NCBI GenBank assembly: GCA_964590515.1
Contig: CAZPZD010000050.1
Coordinates: forward strand, 1-16,104
Direction of reading: 5' to 3'
Length of the DNA: 16,104 nucleotides
From: JADFRG01 sp964590515
Lineage (GTDB): Bacteria; Chloroflexota; Anaerolineae; Anaerolineales; E44-bin32
Of this stretch, positions 1 through 5,975 are shown in pieces. Made by a program: the position numbers and the translations under genes. Each line of letters begins with the position of its first letter. Within the stretch, counting starts at the first letter, position 1. A model generated the notes under the pieces. It did no database searches. It was not told where the DNA came from and was given only the letters and a program-made list of their open reading frames with translations.

Positions 1-440
1 CCGGCCTCGGGTGCGTCGACCTCCGGAACGAAGATCCGAATGAAACCCTTGGACCGCGCCAGCGCGGCCATTGGCAGCATCCCGCGCACGTGGCGCAGCG
101 AGCCATCCAGCGAGAGCTCGCCGACCGCCAGCGCGCCTTCCAGCGACTCGGGCCGGATCTGCTCGGAGGCCGCCAGGGTACCAAGCGCGATCGGCAGGTC
201 GTAGGCCGGCCCTTCCTTGCGCAGATCGGCCGGGGCTAAGTTGACTGTGACTCGCTGTCGAGGGAAATCCAGGCCGGCGTTCTTGACCGCCGCCTGCACC
301 CGCTCCCGGCTCTCCTGCACCGCCGCGTCGGGCAGACCGACAATCGTGAAAGAGGGCAACCCGCGGGCGGTGTCCACCTCCACCTGGACGATCGCCCCCT
401 CCAGGCCGACCACCGCCGCGGTGTGCACCTTGGCGAGCAT
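1..440 (-). CDS. comM: ComM/YifB-family Mg-chelatase-like AAA+ protein (N-terminal part, cut by window edge)
   Basis: Reading leftward from the ATG at 440, the frame is open to base 1 (146 codons). The product starts MLAKVHTAAVVGLEGAIVQV and continues with VDTARGLPSFTIVGLPDAAV, RQRVTVNLAPADLRKEGPAYDLPIALG and LEGALAVGELSLDGSLRHVRG. These are hallmarks of the N-terminal subdomain-I (ChlI-like) of ComM/YifB. The AAA+ Walker motifs lie further on and are outside the window. The family's ComM is a hexameric helicase that promotes branch migration during natural transformation; many genomes carry YifB without known competence. An in-frame TAG 12 nt upstream fixes this ATG as the start. A GAGG lies just before it, but the promoter also places transcription initiation at about the ATG, so the mRNA may be leaderless. 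It is the last visible gene of the minus-strand group, 89 nt after the nucleotidyltransferase stop. Family call very secure; precise role inferred. Confidence 0.95.
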   Translation of the reverse strand, partial: MLAKVHTAAVVGLEGAIVQVEVDTARGLPSFTIVGLPDAAVQESRERVQAAVKNAGLDFPRQRVTVNLAPADLRKEGPAYDLPIALGTLAASEQIRPESLEGALAVGELSLDGSLRHVRGMLPMAALARSKGFIRIFVPEVDAPEA

Positions 441-446
441 GTCCTC

Positions 447-475
447 AGTCTAAGGGAGGAGCAAGGGGAGGTCAA
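447..475 (-). promoter_or_regulatory. Near-consensus promoter for comM/yifB, apparently leaderless
   Basis: On the minus strand TTGACC (470-475) is followed by a 17-nt spacer and TAGACT (447-452). Only six bases, GAGGAC, separate the -10 box from the ATG at 440, so initiation about 7 nt downstream would fall on or near the A of the start codon. Both hexamers and the spacer are seen directly; use as a promoter is inferred. Confidence 0.6.
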
Positions 476-529
476 CGCCTAAGGCCGCGCGGCCCGCTGA
501 ATTGAATGAGGCACAATAATGAAGCGAAC

Positions 530-1330
530 TCAGGAAGTTGTGGTCACCCGCAGCAGAGCTTCCTCGGCCAGCAGGAAGTCCTCTGGGGTGTTGATGTGGT
601 ACCAAGCCGCCTCGACCGGCAGAACCGCCGCCCGGCCGGACCGCAGCAGCTCATCGGCGAGCGAGTCAATCTGGGCCTCGCCCCGCCGCTGGGGTTGATC
701 GTAGCTGAACCGCTCCCAGATCCATGCTCCAAAGAGAAACAGACCCCCACACACTTCGACCTCGACCTGGGCCCGCCCGGCTCCGCCCTCGGTCAGTCCC
801 ACCGGGCGCCCGCGCTCGTCCCGCACCACCCGAGCGCTGGAGCCAGAGCGGACCGTCAACCGGGAAAAGAGCACCGCCTGGGATTTGGCCAAAGCCTTGT
901 TTCCGACTTCGATCAATCCTTCGGGCGGCAGATTGTCCGCATGCAGCAATGCGACCGGCAGCTGCTTGAGATACGGATCGGCCAAGGCACCCAATCCGCG
1001 GCGAAACGCATCCAGCGAACCGACCGGCTCGGACTGCGCGACTCCAACGACTTCCACGTCCGGAAGCGCCCCGCTCGCCACCGCCTGCGACTCGTCCAGC
1101 CAATTCGGATTCGCCACGATGACAATTCGAAGCGGAGGCTGCTCGGCGAAGCTGCGCAAAGCCCGGTGCAAGATTGGCATCCCGGCCAGCGGCAGGAGGG
1201 GCTTGGGCCGATCACCCGAGATTTCTCTCAGCCGTTGGCCCGCTCCGGCAGCCGCGACGACCAGGGCATAGTCCGGTCCAACGGCCGAAAACATACCCTT
1301 CGCCGGCTGAGCTCTATCGCGAGAGGCCAT
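530..1330 (-). CDS. NTP transferase (nucleotidyltransferase, GT-A-like fold), substrate unknown
   Basis: 266-aa protein. Near the N-terminus AAAGAGQRL (about 26-34) followed by DRPKPLLPLAGMPIL (about 40-54) is the nucleotide-binding signature of NDP-sugar and CDP-alcohol pyrophosphorylases, with the conserved Lys of PKP. The segment LLHADN (about 130) is where these enzymes carry metal-binding acidic residues, and the C-terminal INTPEDFLLAEEAL is the usual last helix. Such enzymes transfer an NMP from an NTP to a phosphorylated sugar, alcohol or cofactor; the substrate cannot be read from sequence. No acyltransferase domain is attached. The ATG at 1330 overlaps the end of the upstream gene by 17 nt and has GGAGG 8 nt before it. 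A second ATG at 1294 has a poorer spacing. Probably cotranscribed with the upstream 113-aa gene. Confidence 0.82.
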   Translation of the reverse strand: MASRDRAQPAKGMFSAVGPDYALVVAAAGAGQRLREISGDRPKPLLPLAGMPILHRALRSFAEQPPLRIVIVANPNWLDESQAVASGALPDVEVVGVAQSEPVGSLDAFRRGLGALADPYLKQLPVALLHADNLPPEGLIEVGNKALAKSQAVLFSRLTVRSGSSARVVRDERGRPVGLTEGGAGRAQVEVEVCGGLFLFGAWIWERFSYDQPQRRGEAQIDSLADELLRSGRAAVLPVEAAWYHINTPEDFLLAEEALLRVTTTS

Positions 1331-1655
1331 CGCCCGTGCCTCCGGTCACCAACTCGAGGCTGCCGAGCAGGCGCTTGGTGGCCTCGGTAGCTGTGCTCAG
1401 CCGCTTGAGCGGTTCCTCGGTCCCCGACACCAGCGCGGTAATGATTCCTTGCAAGCTCGGCGCCAACACCTTATCGATGTACTGCAGGGCCTCCTCCGTG
1501 TTCTGGAACTCCTTCTTATGGGCGTACTCGAGCATGCCGGCGAAGTCGGCCAGGTTGGCCCGAACGTGGTCGATCTGGCTCTCGACCTGATCGACCGACT
1601 TCAACTGCTCATAGATCCGTTCGACCGCATCCAGGGTCTGGTCAAAAGTGATCAT
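1314..1655 (-). CDS. Hypothetical helical protein, 113 aa
   Basis: I do not recognise a family. The product is predicted almost entirely helical. It has alternating hydrophobic and charged residues over the first 50 residues (LDAVERIYEQLKSVDQVESQ), suggesting a coiled coil or helical bundle, and a second amphipathic stretch around YIDKVLAPSLQGIITALVSG. There is no signal peptide, membrane helix or cysteine. It is the first gene of the minus-strand group and overlaps the nucleotidyltransferase start by 17 nt, so translation of the two is probably coupled. A good sigma70-type promoter lies 36 nt upstream. There is no Shine-Dalgarno near the ATG. Coding status is supported by the start, the promoter and the coupled overlap; function is unknown. 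Confidence 0.7.
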   Translation of the reverse strand: MITFDQTLDAVERIYEQLKSVDQVESQIDHVRANLADFAGMLEYAHKKEFQNTEEALQYIDKVLAPSLQGIITALVSGTEEPLKRLSTATEATKRLLGSLELVTGGTGDGLSR

Positions 1656-1690
1656 GGGGTTGGTTGCGGATTCGTGGAGGCTCCGGTTCG

Positions 1691-1719
1691 ATCATACCTG
1701 AGAACCCTTCCCCTCTCAA
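1691..1719 (-). promoter_or_regulatory. Sigma70-type promoter for the minus-strand group
   Basis: On the minus strand TTGAGA (1714-1719), a 17-nt spacer and TATGAT (1691-1696) form a near-consensus promoter. It would start transcription near 1684, giving a leader of about 29 nt before the ATG at 1655. It is divergent to the TATAAT box at 1759. Confidence 0.6.
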
Positions 1720-1758
1720 TCGGACCTCCGGCCCGCCGGGGCCTTCGGCCGGCTGGGA

Positions 1759-1764
1759 TATAAT
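1759..1764 (+). promoter_or_regulatory. Consensus -10 box (TATAAT) for the 66-aa protein gene
   Basis: A perfect TATAAT lies 21 nt before the ATG at 1786. No -35 hexamer is visible at 16-18 nt spacing. Instead a GC-rich inverted repeat (GGCC TTC GGCC, about 1739-1749) occupies that place. The leader would be about 15 nt and holds GAAGG at 1772-1776 as ribosome binding site. Confidence 0.55.
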
Positions 1765-1785
1765 GGGCCGCGAAGGTGTCCCAAG

Positions 1786-1986
1786 ATGCTGCCAATTGTC
1801 GCTCTGAGCCTGGCAGTCGTTTTCTTCGCCCTGCTCAGGCTGGGGATCCTGGATCAGCTTCCGCAGCGGCTTCGCAGCGGTCTGCAGCGCCGCACTCCAC
1901 GGCGGATCGGCAAAGACACCGAGGAAGAACGGCGGCTGGAAGTCTTCAAGGACTTTTTCGAAGGCGATTCCAAGCCTGAAGACTAA
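1786..1986 (+). CDS. Small single-pass membrane protein, 66 aa, function unknown
   Basis: The product begins with a hydrophobic helix (about residues 3-20, LPIVALSLAVVFFALLRLGI). A basic stretch rich in Arg (25-42) follows, then an acidic tail, so it should be anchored in the membrane with the C-terminus in the cytoplasm. It has its own promoter (TATAAT at 1759), a GAAGG ribosome binding site 9 nt before the ATG, and a strong terminator right after it, so it looks like a one-gene transcript. The tail segment RLEVFKDFFE closely matches RLDVYKDFVE in the tail of the DUF151 protein at 8426 (7 of 10 residues, 25 of 30 bases). No family recognised. Confidence 0.72.
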   Translation: MLPIVALSLAVVFFALLRLGILDQLPQRLRSGLQRRTPRRIGKDTEEERRLEVFKDFFEGDSKPED

Positions 1987-2011
1987 TACTGGAGAACTGA
2001 GCAGCAATGAG

Positions 2012-2037
2012 ACCGGACCCGCTGGGTCCGGTTTTTT
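2012..2037 (+). terminator. Rho-independent terminator after the 66-aa protein gene
   Basis: A perfect 9-bp stem (ACCGGACCC at 2012-2020, GGGTCCGGT at 2024-2032) with a GCT loop is followed by five further T. It begins 25 nt after the stop at 1986. The permease gene begins only 41 nt after the T tract. Confidence 0.9.
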
Positions 2038-2048
2038 CGTGTCGGTGA

Positions 2049-2066
2049 ACCTCGTCTGTCCGAGGT
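2049..2066 (+). promoter_or_regulatory. Small hairpin covering the permease Shine-Dalgarno
   Basis: ACCTCG (2049-2054) can pair with CGAGGT (2061-2066) across a 6-nt loop. The 3' arm overlaps the likely ribosome binding site GAGGTGG (2062-2068) of the ATG at 2079. It is a weak 6-bp stem; a regulatory role is only a possibility. Confidence 0.3.
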
Positions 2067-2078
2067 GGTAATCGGGTT

Positions 2079-3239
2079 ATGAACAACAAGCTGATCGGTT
2101 TCATGACCCGGCGGCTGATCCGTGGACTGATCGCTCTGTTCCTCTTTCAGACCACTCTCTTTGCGCTGGTCCATTCGCTGCCTGGGGACTACGCTTCGAT
2201 CGCGGGAGCCTTCGGCGGCCGCGCCGGCCGGGCCGCGATCCAGCGGCGGCTGGGATTGGATGAGCCTCTCGGACAGCAGTATCTGGACTGGCTGTGGCGG
2301 GTCGTCCATCTCGACTTCGGTGAGTCATTTCTATACTCGCCAGAGCGAGTCACCGATGTGCTGCTGGAGCGGGCGCCGCGTACGCTGCTGGTTTTTGCCA
2401 GCGCAGCCATCCTTTCCTACGCACTCGGGCTGTGGCTCGGCAAGCAGGTAGCCTGGCGCAGAGGCGGCAGGCTGGAACTGGCGGCCACCGTTGTCAGCCT
2501 GGCCGCTCACACTTCCTTTGCACCTTGGCTCGGATTTCTAGCCCTAAATATCTTCGCCTGGAACCTGGGCTGGTTCCCATACCAGCATTTGATCAACTTC
2601 AACATATGGCTGAACACGGACATTTCGATCGACGCGATTCTGCTGCGGATGGTGCTTACCGGGGGGGCAATCTTCGCGGCCGGGCTGGGCTCCGGCGCGA
2701 TCGTCCGGCGGGTGCGGAAGCGAGCCCGCCGCATCGCGGTGCGGACCGCGCTCGTGCTCGCCACCGCGCTGGTCTGTTTCGCCTGGTGGGCGCGCTCCGG
2801 GCACGCCAGACTGGCCCTCGATGTCACGGCCCATTTGGTACTGCCGCTGGGCACGGTGGTGCTGCTGTCCTTTGGTGAGACGCTGCTGACGATGCGGGCG
2901 ACGATGCTCGAAACCATGGGCGCCGATCACGTGACCGCCGCCCGAGCCAGAGGCCTCCCGGAGTCGATTCTGCGGGATCGACACGTGGCCCGGGTGGCCA
3001 TGCTGCCGGTGCTGAGCAGGCTGCTGCTCAGCCTACCATTCGTGTTGGTGGGTAGCCTGGTGATCGAGCGGGTCTTCTTTTGGCAGGCCATGGGGCAGGT
3101 GGTGTTCAATGCGATCGAGTACCAGGATCTGCCGCTCATCGTCGGAGTGCTCAGCCTGGTCGGAGTGCTGGTGCTCTTCTCGCACATCCTGCTCGATGTG
3201 CTCTACCTGATCCTGGATCCCCGGCTGCGCTATGGCTGA
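2079..3239 (+). CDS. ABC transporter permease, DppB/OppB type
   Basis: 386-aa integral membrane protein. The N-terminus (FMTRRLIRGLIALFLFQTTL) and the following LVHSLPGD...IQRRLGLDEPLGQQYLDWL...DFGESF are the typical start of DppB/OppB permeases of peptide/nickel importers. The C-terminal EAA loop is DHVTAARARGLPESILRDRH followed by VARVAMLPVLSRL, and the end is LDVLYLILDPRLRYG. It is longer than most family members (about 310-340 aa). The extra length lies around residues 180-260, where an additional hydrophobic segment, an Arg-rich loop (VRRVRKRARR) and another hydrophobic segment precede the conserved core. GAGGTGG 10 nt upstream serves the ATG. The gene overlaps the partner permease by 8 nt. 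No substrate-binding protein or ATPase gene is adjacent, so substrate and direction are unknown. Confidence 0.88.
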   Translation: MNNKLIGFMTRRLIRGLIALFLFQTTLFALVHSLPGDYASIAGAFGGRAGRAAIQRRLGLDEPLGQQYLDWLWRVVHLDFGESFLYSPERVTDVLLERAPRTLLVFASAAILSYALGLWLGKQVAWRRGGRLELAATVVSLAAHTSFAPWLGFLALNIFAWNLGWFPYQHLINFNIWLNTDISIDAILLRMVLTGGAIFAAGLGSGAIVRRVRKRARRIAVRTALVLATALVCFAWWARSGHARLALDVTAHLVLPLGTVVLLSFGETLLTMRATMLETMGADHVTAARARGLPESILRDRHVARVAMLPVLSRLLLSLPFVLVGSLVIERVFFWQAMGQVVFNAIEYQDLPLIVGVLSLVGVLVLFSHILLDVLYLILDPRLRYG

Positions 3240-4176
3240 GCAGGAATTCGCGCCCACCTATCCGCTTGTCTCGCAAAGAAGGCCGGCGCTGCGGCAGCGG
3301 GCCCAGAGCTCCTGGCAGCTCTTCCGGGGGCATCGGACGGGAATGATCGGCCTGGGCCTGATCGCGATCTTTATGCTGCTGGCGACGAGCCATCCGTTGC
3401 TCATGTCGACGGTTTGGGACCGACGCCGATACGATCCGATCGTCGGCTTTGATATGGCCTACTTCCCCCATCCCAGCCGGCCTTCGATCGATCACCTGCT
3501 GGGGACTGACAATTTCGGCCGGGATGTGCTGAGCCAACTGCTGTTCGGCGCTCGGGTGTCCTTTGGGGTCGGGCTCACAGCCGGGCTGGTGGCAGCCGTA
3601 CTCTCGACTGTTCAGGGTGGGGCAGCGGGCTTTCTGGGCGGTCTGATCGACCAGCTCTTGATGGGCCTGGCCGATGTGGTGGTGCTGATGCCGGCTCCGG
3701 TGGTGCTGCTGATCTTCGGGCTGTTGATTCGAATGGAGTGGCCGGCGATGGGTGTGCTCTATGGCCTGCTGACCGGTGCCGGCGCCCAGGCGATCATCAT
3801 CAAGTCACAGACCCTCTCGCTGACTGCCAAGCCCTATATCGAGGCCGCCCAGGCGGCAGGCGGGAGCCGGCTGCATGTATTTAGGCGGCATGTGCTGCCC
3901 GGCCTGCTCCCACTCACCGCGGTCAATCTATTTCTCACCGTAGTTGGCGCGGTGCTTACTGAATCGCTGCTTTCCTACTTCAACCGTACCCGGGTAGATC
4001 TCAGCTGGGGCACGATGATCTGGCTGGGCCAGGAGACCTTTCGCCGGCACACCCTGGAGGGACAGTGGCACGCCATCCTGCCGCCGGCGATGGCGATCAT
4101 GCTCTTCTGCAGTGCCTTCTATCTGGTGGGGCGAGCGCTGGACGAAGTGCTGAACCCGCGGCTGCGAGCGCGCTGA
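3232..4176 (+). CDS. ABC transporter permease, DppC/OppC type
   Basis: 314 aa. After a cytoplasmic N-terminus and first membrane helix (about 38-54, IGLGLIAIFMLLATSHPLL) comes the signature HLLGTDNFGRDVLSQLLFGA. This is followed by a group of membrane helices, the EAA loop KPYIEAAQAAGGSRLHVFRR with HVLPGLLP, then SWGTMIWLGQ and the terminal DEVLNPRLRAR. These features define the DppC/OppC half of peptide-type ABC permeases. The ATG lies within the last codons of the upstream permease (8-nt overlap), so translation is coupled and the two should form a heterodimer. The ATP-binding subunits and binding protein are missing from this locus. The stop is only 8 bp from the stop of the convergent Roadblock gene. 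Confidence 0.9.
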   Translation: MAEQEFAPTYPLVSQRRPALRQRAQSSWQLFRGHRTGMIGLGLIAIFMLLATSHPLLMSTVWDRRRYDPIVGFDMAYFPHPSRPSIDHLLGTDNFGRDVLSQLLFGARVSFGVGLTAGLVAAVLSTVQGGAAGFLGGLIDQLLMGLADVVVLMPAPVVLLIFGLLIRMEWPAMGVLYGLLTGAGAQAIIIKSQTLSLTAKPYIEAAQAAGGSRLHVFRRHVLPGLLPLTAVNLFLTVVGAVLTESLLSYFNRTRVDLSWGTMIWLGQETFRRHTLEGQWHAILPPAMAIMLFCSAFYLVGRALDEVLNPRLRAR

Positions 4177-4184
4177 AGCTTGGA

Positions 4185-4577
4185 TCACCCGGCGACAAAA
4201 CTACGCTTCAGTACCGCCAGGATTTCAGGAACCCAGCGGGTCAGCGCCGAAAACGTCGCTTGGGCCGGAACTTCGGGGCCGAGTCCCAGTGCCAGCAGCC
4301 GGTCTCGGCTGAGGACCACCGTCAGCATCTGCCGGCGCGAACCTGCGATGCTGGTGTAGCGGGTCTGGCCCCCTTCGATTTCCCCCAGTACCCGATCGGC
4401 CATGATCAATGAAGCGGCGGTCATGGCGGAGATCCGCTCCTGCTCGATCGCCGGTTCCTCGGGAATGCACGCCACAATCAGCCCATTGTCATCCACCAAC
4501 GCGACCCATTCCGGCGCAGGCAGGTCCTTGGCCATCTGCTCCAATACGCGCAACAATTCAGACTGACGGGTAACCAT
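4185..4577 (-). CDS. Roadblock/LC7-domain protein
   Basis: 130 aa from the ATG at 4577. The layout (helix RQSELLRVLEQMAKDL, strands EWVALVDDNGLIVACIP, helix ERISAMTAASLIMADRVLGE, strands TRYTSIAGSRRQMLTVVLSR, then DRLLALGLGP and a last helix) matches the Roadblock/LC7 fold. In bacteria these small proteins usually partner with MglA-like GTPases or act in gliding and polarity modules, but no GTPase gene is present here. An alternative TTG start at 4601 would add 8 residues. The ATG is preferred because GAGAGAG sits about 4 nt before it. It converges on the DppC gene with no terminator in the 8-bp gap. Family call from fold pattern, fairly sure; role unknown. Confidence 0.78.
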   Translation of the reverse strand: MVTRQSELLRVLEQMAKDLPAPEWVALVDDNGLIVACIPEEPAIEQERISAMTAASLIMADRVLGEIEGGQTRYTSIAGSRRQMLTVVLSRDRLLALGLGPEVPAQATFSALTRWVPEILAVLKRSFVAG

Positions 4578-4623
4578 CGTCTCTCTCAGCGAAGGATACA
4601 ACCTCGCCTGCGACTTGGCCCTT

Positions 4624-4652
4624 AGAGTATCCTCTCAAAGTCGGCAGGGCAA
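4624..4652 (-). promoter_or_regulatory. Possible promoter for the Roadblock gene
   Basis: On the minus strand TTGCCC (4647-4652), a 17-nt spacer and TACTCT (4624-4629). Initiation near 4617 would give a leader of about 40 nt. The -10 is weak, and GATACT at 4626-4631 with a 15-nt spacer is an alternative. Confidence 0.35.
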
Positions 4653-4677
4653 GCCTTAGTTTTCTCGCCGGTTCCTT

Positions 4678-4688
4678 TGATATACAAT
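4678..4688 (+). promoter_or_regulatory. Extended -10 promoter for the first SPFH-like gene
   Basis: TGATATACAAT contains both an extended -10 (TG-A-TATACA, 4678-4686) and TACAAT (4683-4688). The ATG at 4698 is only 9 nt beyond, with no Shine-Dalgarno, so the transcript would be leaderless or nearly so. No -35 box is visible. Confidence 0.5.
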
Positions 4689-4697
4689 CCGGCCCCC

Positions 4698-5975
4698 ATG
4701 CGCCGACGAAGACTGTTCCGCCAAAGAGGTCCACGGCTCGGGCTGCTGCTTGCGGCCCTGTACCTTGCATTCTTGATCGCGGTCGCTGGCGGCTTTCCCC
4801 GCTTCATCCAGCTGCTGAGTGCCCACTTCCTGCTCTCGCTCGCGGCGCTGTTTTTGGCCCTGTCGCTAGTGGCTCAATTCGTGCTGCCGGTTCGGGACTC
4901 GCGGGGACGCCGGGCCGTGGTCAGCCGGCTGCTGAACTACACCCTCGGCGAGCGGGGCACCGTGACCTTCGTGAAGGAGGGCCGGGCCCAAGCCGAGCCG
5001 GGTGGGCGGGGACCCGGGGTGATCTGGGTGGACTATTTGAGCGCGGCGGTGCTCCGCACCGATCGGGATTTCACCCGCACCATTCTGCCCGGCCAGCTGG
5101 CTTTCACGCTCCCGGGGGAGCGACTGGCGGAGGGGCTCGATCTGCGGCGCCAGCGGCGCAGCCTACAGAGTTCTCCGCCGCCGGCCGGCACTCCGGCCAC
5201 CGCCCAAGAAGTGGGCTCGATGGCTGTGACCCGCGACGGAATTCCGATTTCGGCCTCGCTGCGAGTGAGTTTTGTCTTGGAACGCCGCCCCCCATTCAAG
5301 CGCGGCACGATCGCCGACCCTCCGCCGATCTCGCCCTCCGCACCCGCCCTGCAGGCCGCGGCCTCCGGTAGGGTGGTGGCCGGCGAGGACCGACTGCCTT
5401 GGAGCGATCTCCCGCTGCGGCTGGTCGTAGAACTGTGGCGGGAATTCGTCAAAGAGCATCCGCTGGACGAGTTTCTCAACCAACCGGCGGCGACCGTAGC
5501 CGCAATTGCCGCCCAGGTCCAGGACCGACTGGTGGCGGGAGGCGGCCGCTCCGAGCCAGGCGACGAAACTCGATTGCTGCGGGAACGCGGCATTCAGATT
5601 CTAGAGGTGGCCATCGAGAATCCGCAGCTGCCGGAAGAGATCCAGGAAGAGCGGCTGCATGCCTGGTTCGATCGCTGGGCGGGCCCAGTCCAGAAACAGC
5701 TTGCGGAGGCCGAGACCCAGTTGCGGGAGGCCGGCCGGCGGGGCGAAGCCGAGACCAGCGCCCGCCTGCTTGACCGGCTCACTCACAAGCTTCGCCAGCA
5801 GCTGCGCCTCGAGCCTGCCCCCGGGCCGCGGGACACCCTGATTCTGATGCTGGAAGACGCGGCCGAGTACTCCCCTGAAGACAATCGGTTGGCCCATCTG
5901 GCTAGCCCGGTTCGTTCAGTCCTCGAAGAGGTCAAGGCCCGCGATCCGGAAGGTTGGCCGCGGGGGGAGGGCTGA
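4698..5975 (+). CDS. Membrane-anchored SPFH/stomatin-like protein (first of a pair)
   Basis: 425 aa. Two hydrophobic helices open the protein (about 14-33 and 44-63). A GPG-containing strand follows (GRGPGVIWVDYLSAAVLRTD, about 102-121), then a strand pair typical of SPFH/Band-7 domains (VTRDGIPISASLRVSFVLE, about 177-195). Later ERGIQILEVAIENPQLPEEI (about 295-314) resembles the SPFH end segment (GI-x-V-x-x-V-x-I-x-x-x-x-LP). The last 110 residues are helical and charged, like the coiled coil of stomatins. SPFH proteins form ring or cage oligomers on membranes and often control proteases. Overall similarity is weak, and the family is assigned from motif order. The start is ATG 4698; a TTG at 4677 would overlap the -10 box. 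The stop overlaps the next start (TGATG), so the two are coupled. Confidence 0.6.
   Translation: MRRRRLFRQRGPRLGLLLAALYLAFLIAVAGGFPRFIQLLSAHFLLSLAALFLALSLVAQFVLPVRDSRGRRAVVSRLLNYTLGERGTVTFVKEGRAQAEPGGRGPGVIWVDYLSAAVLRTDRDFTRTILPGQLAFTLPGERLAEGLDLRRQRRSLQSSPPPAGTPATAQEVGSMAVTRDGIPISASLRVSFVLERRPPFKRGTIADPPPISPSAPALQAAASGRVVAGEDRLPWSDLPLRLVVELWREFVKEHPLDEFLNQPAATVAAIAAQVQDRLVAGGGRSEPGDETRLLRERGIQILEVAIENPQLPEEIQEERLHAWFDRWAGPVQKQLAEAETQLREAGRRGEAETSARLLDRLTHKLRQQLRLEPAPGPRDTLILMLEDAAEYSPEDNRLAHLASPVRSVLEEVKARDPEGWPRGEG

Noticed and set aside
236..475. Minus-strand 79-aa frame rich in Arg, Ser and Cys
   Set aside because: It is a frame shadow of the ComM/YifB gene, whose correct frame (ATG at 440) gives an unmistakable family sequence running off the edge.
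506..1390. 294-aa plus-strand frame opposite the nucleotidyltransferase
   Set aside because: Arg/Gln/His-rich composition with no motif; the opposite strand encodes a clear enzyme. A codon-bias shadow typical of GC-rich DNA.
4677..4697. TTG start seven codons upstream for the first SPFH-like gene
   Set aside because: It would lie inside the -10 promoter box, and the ATG at 4698 fits initiation much better.
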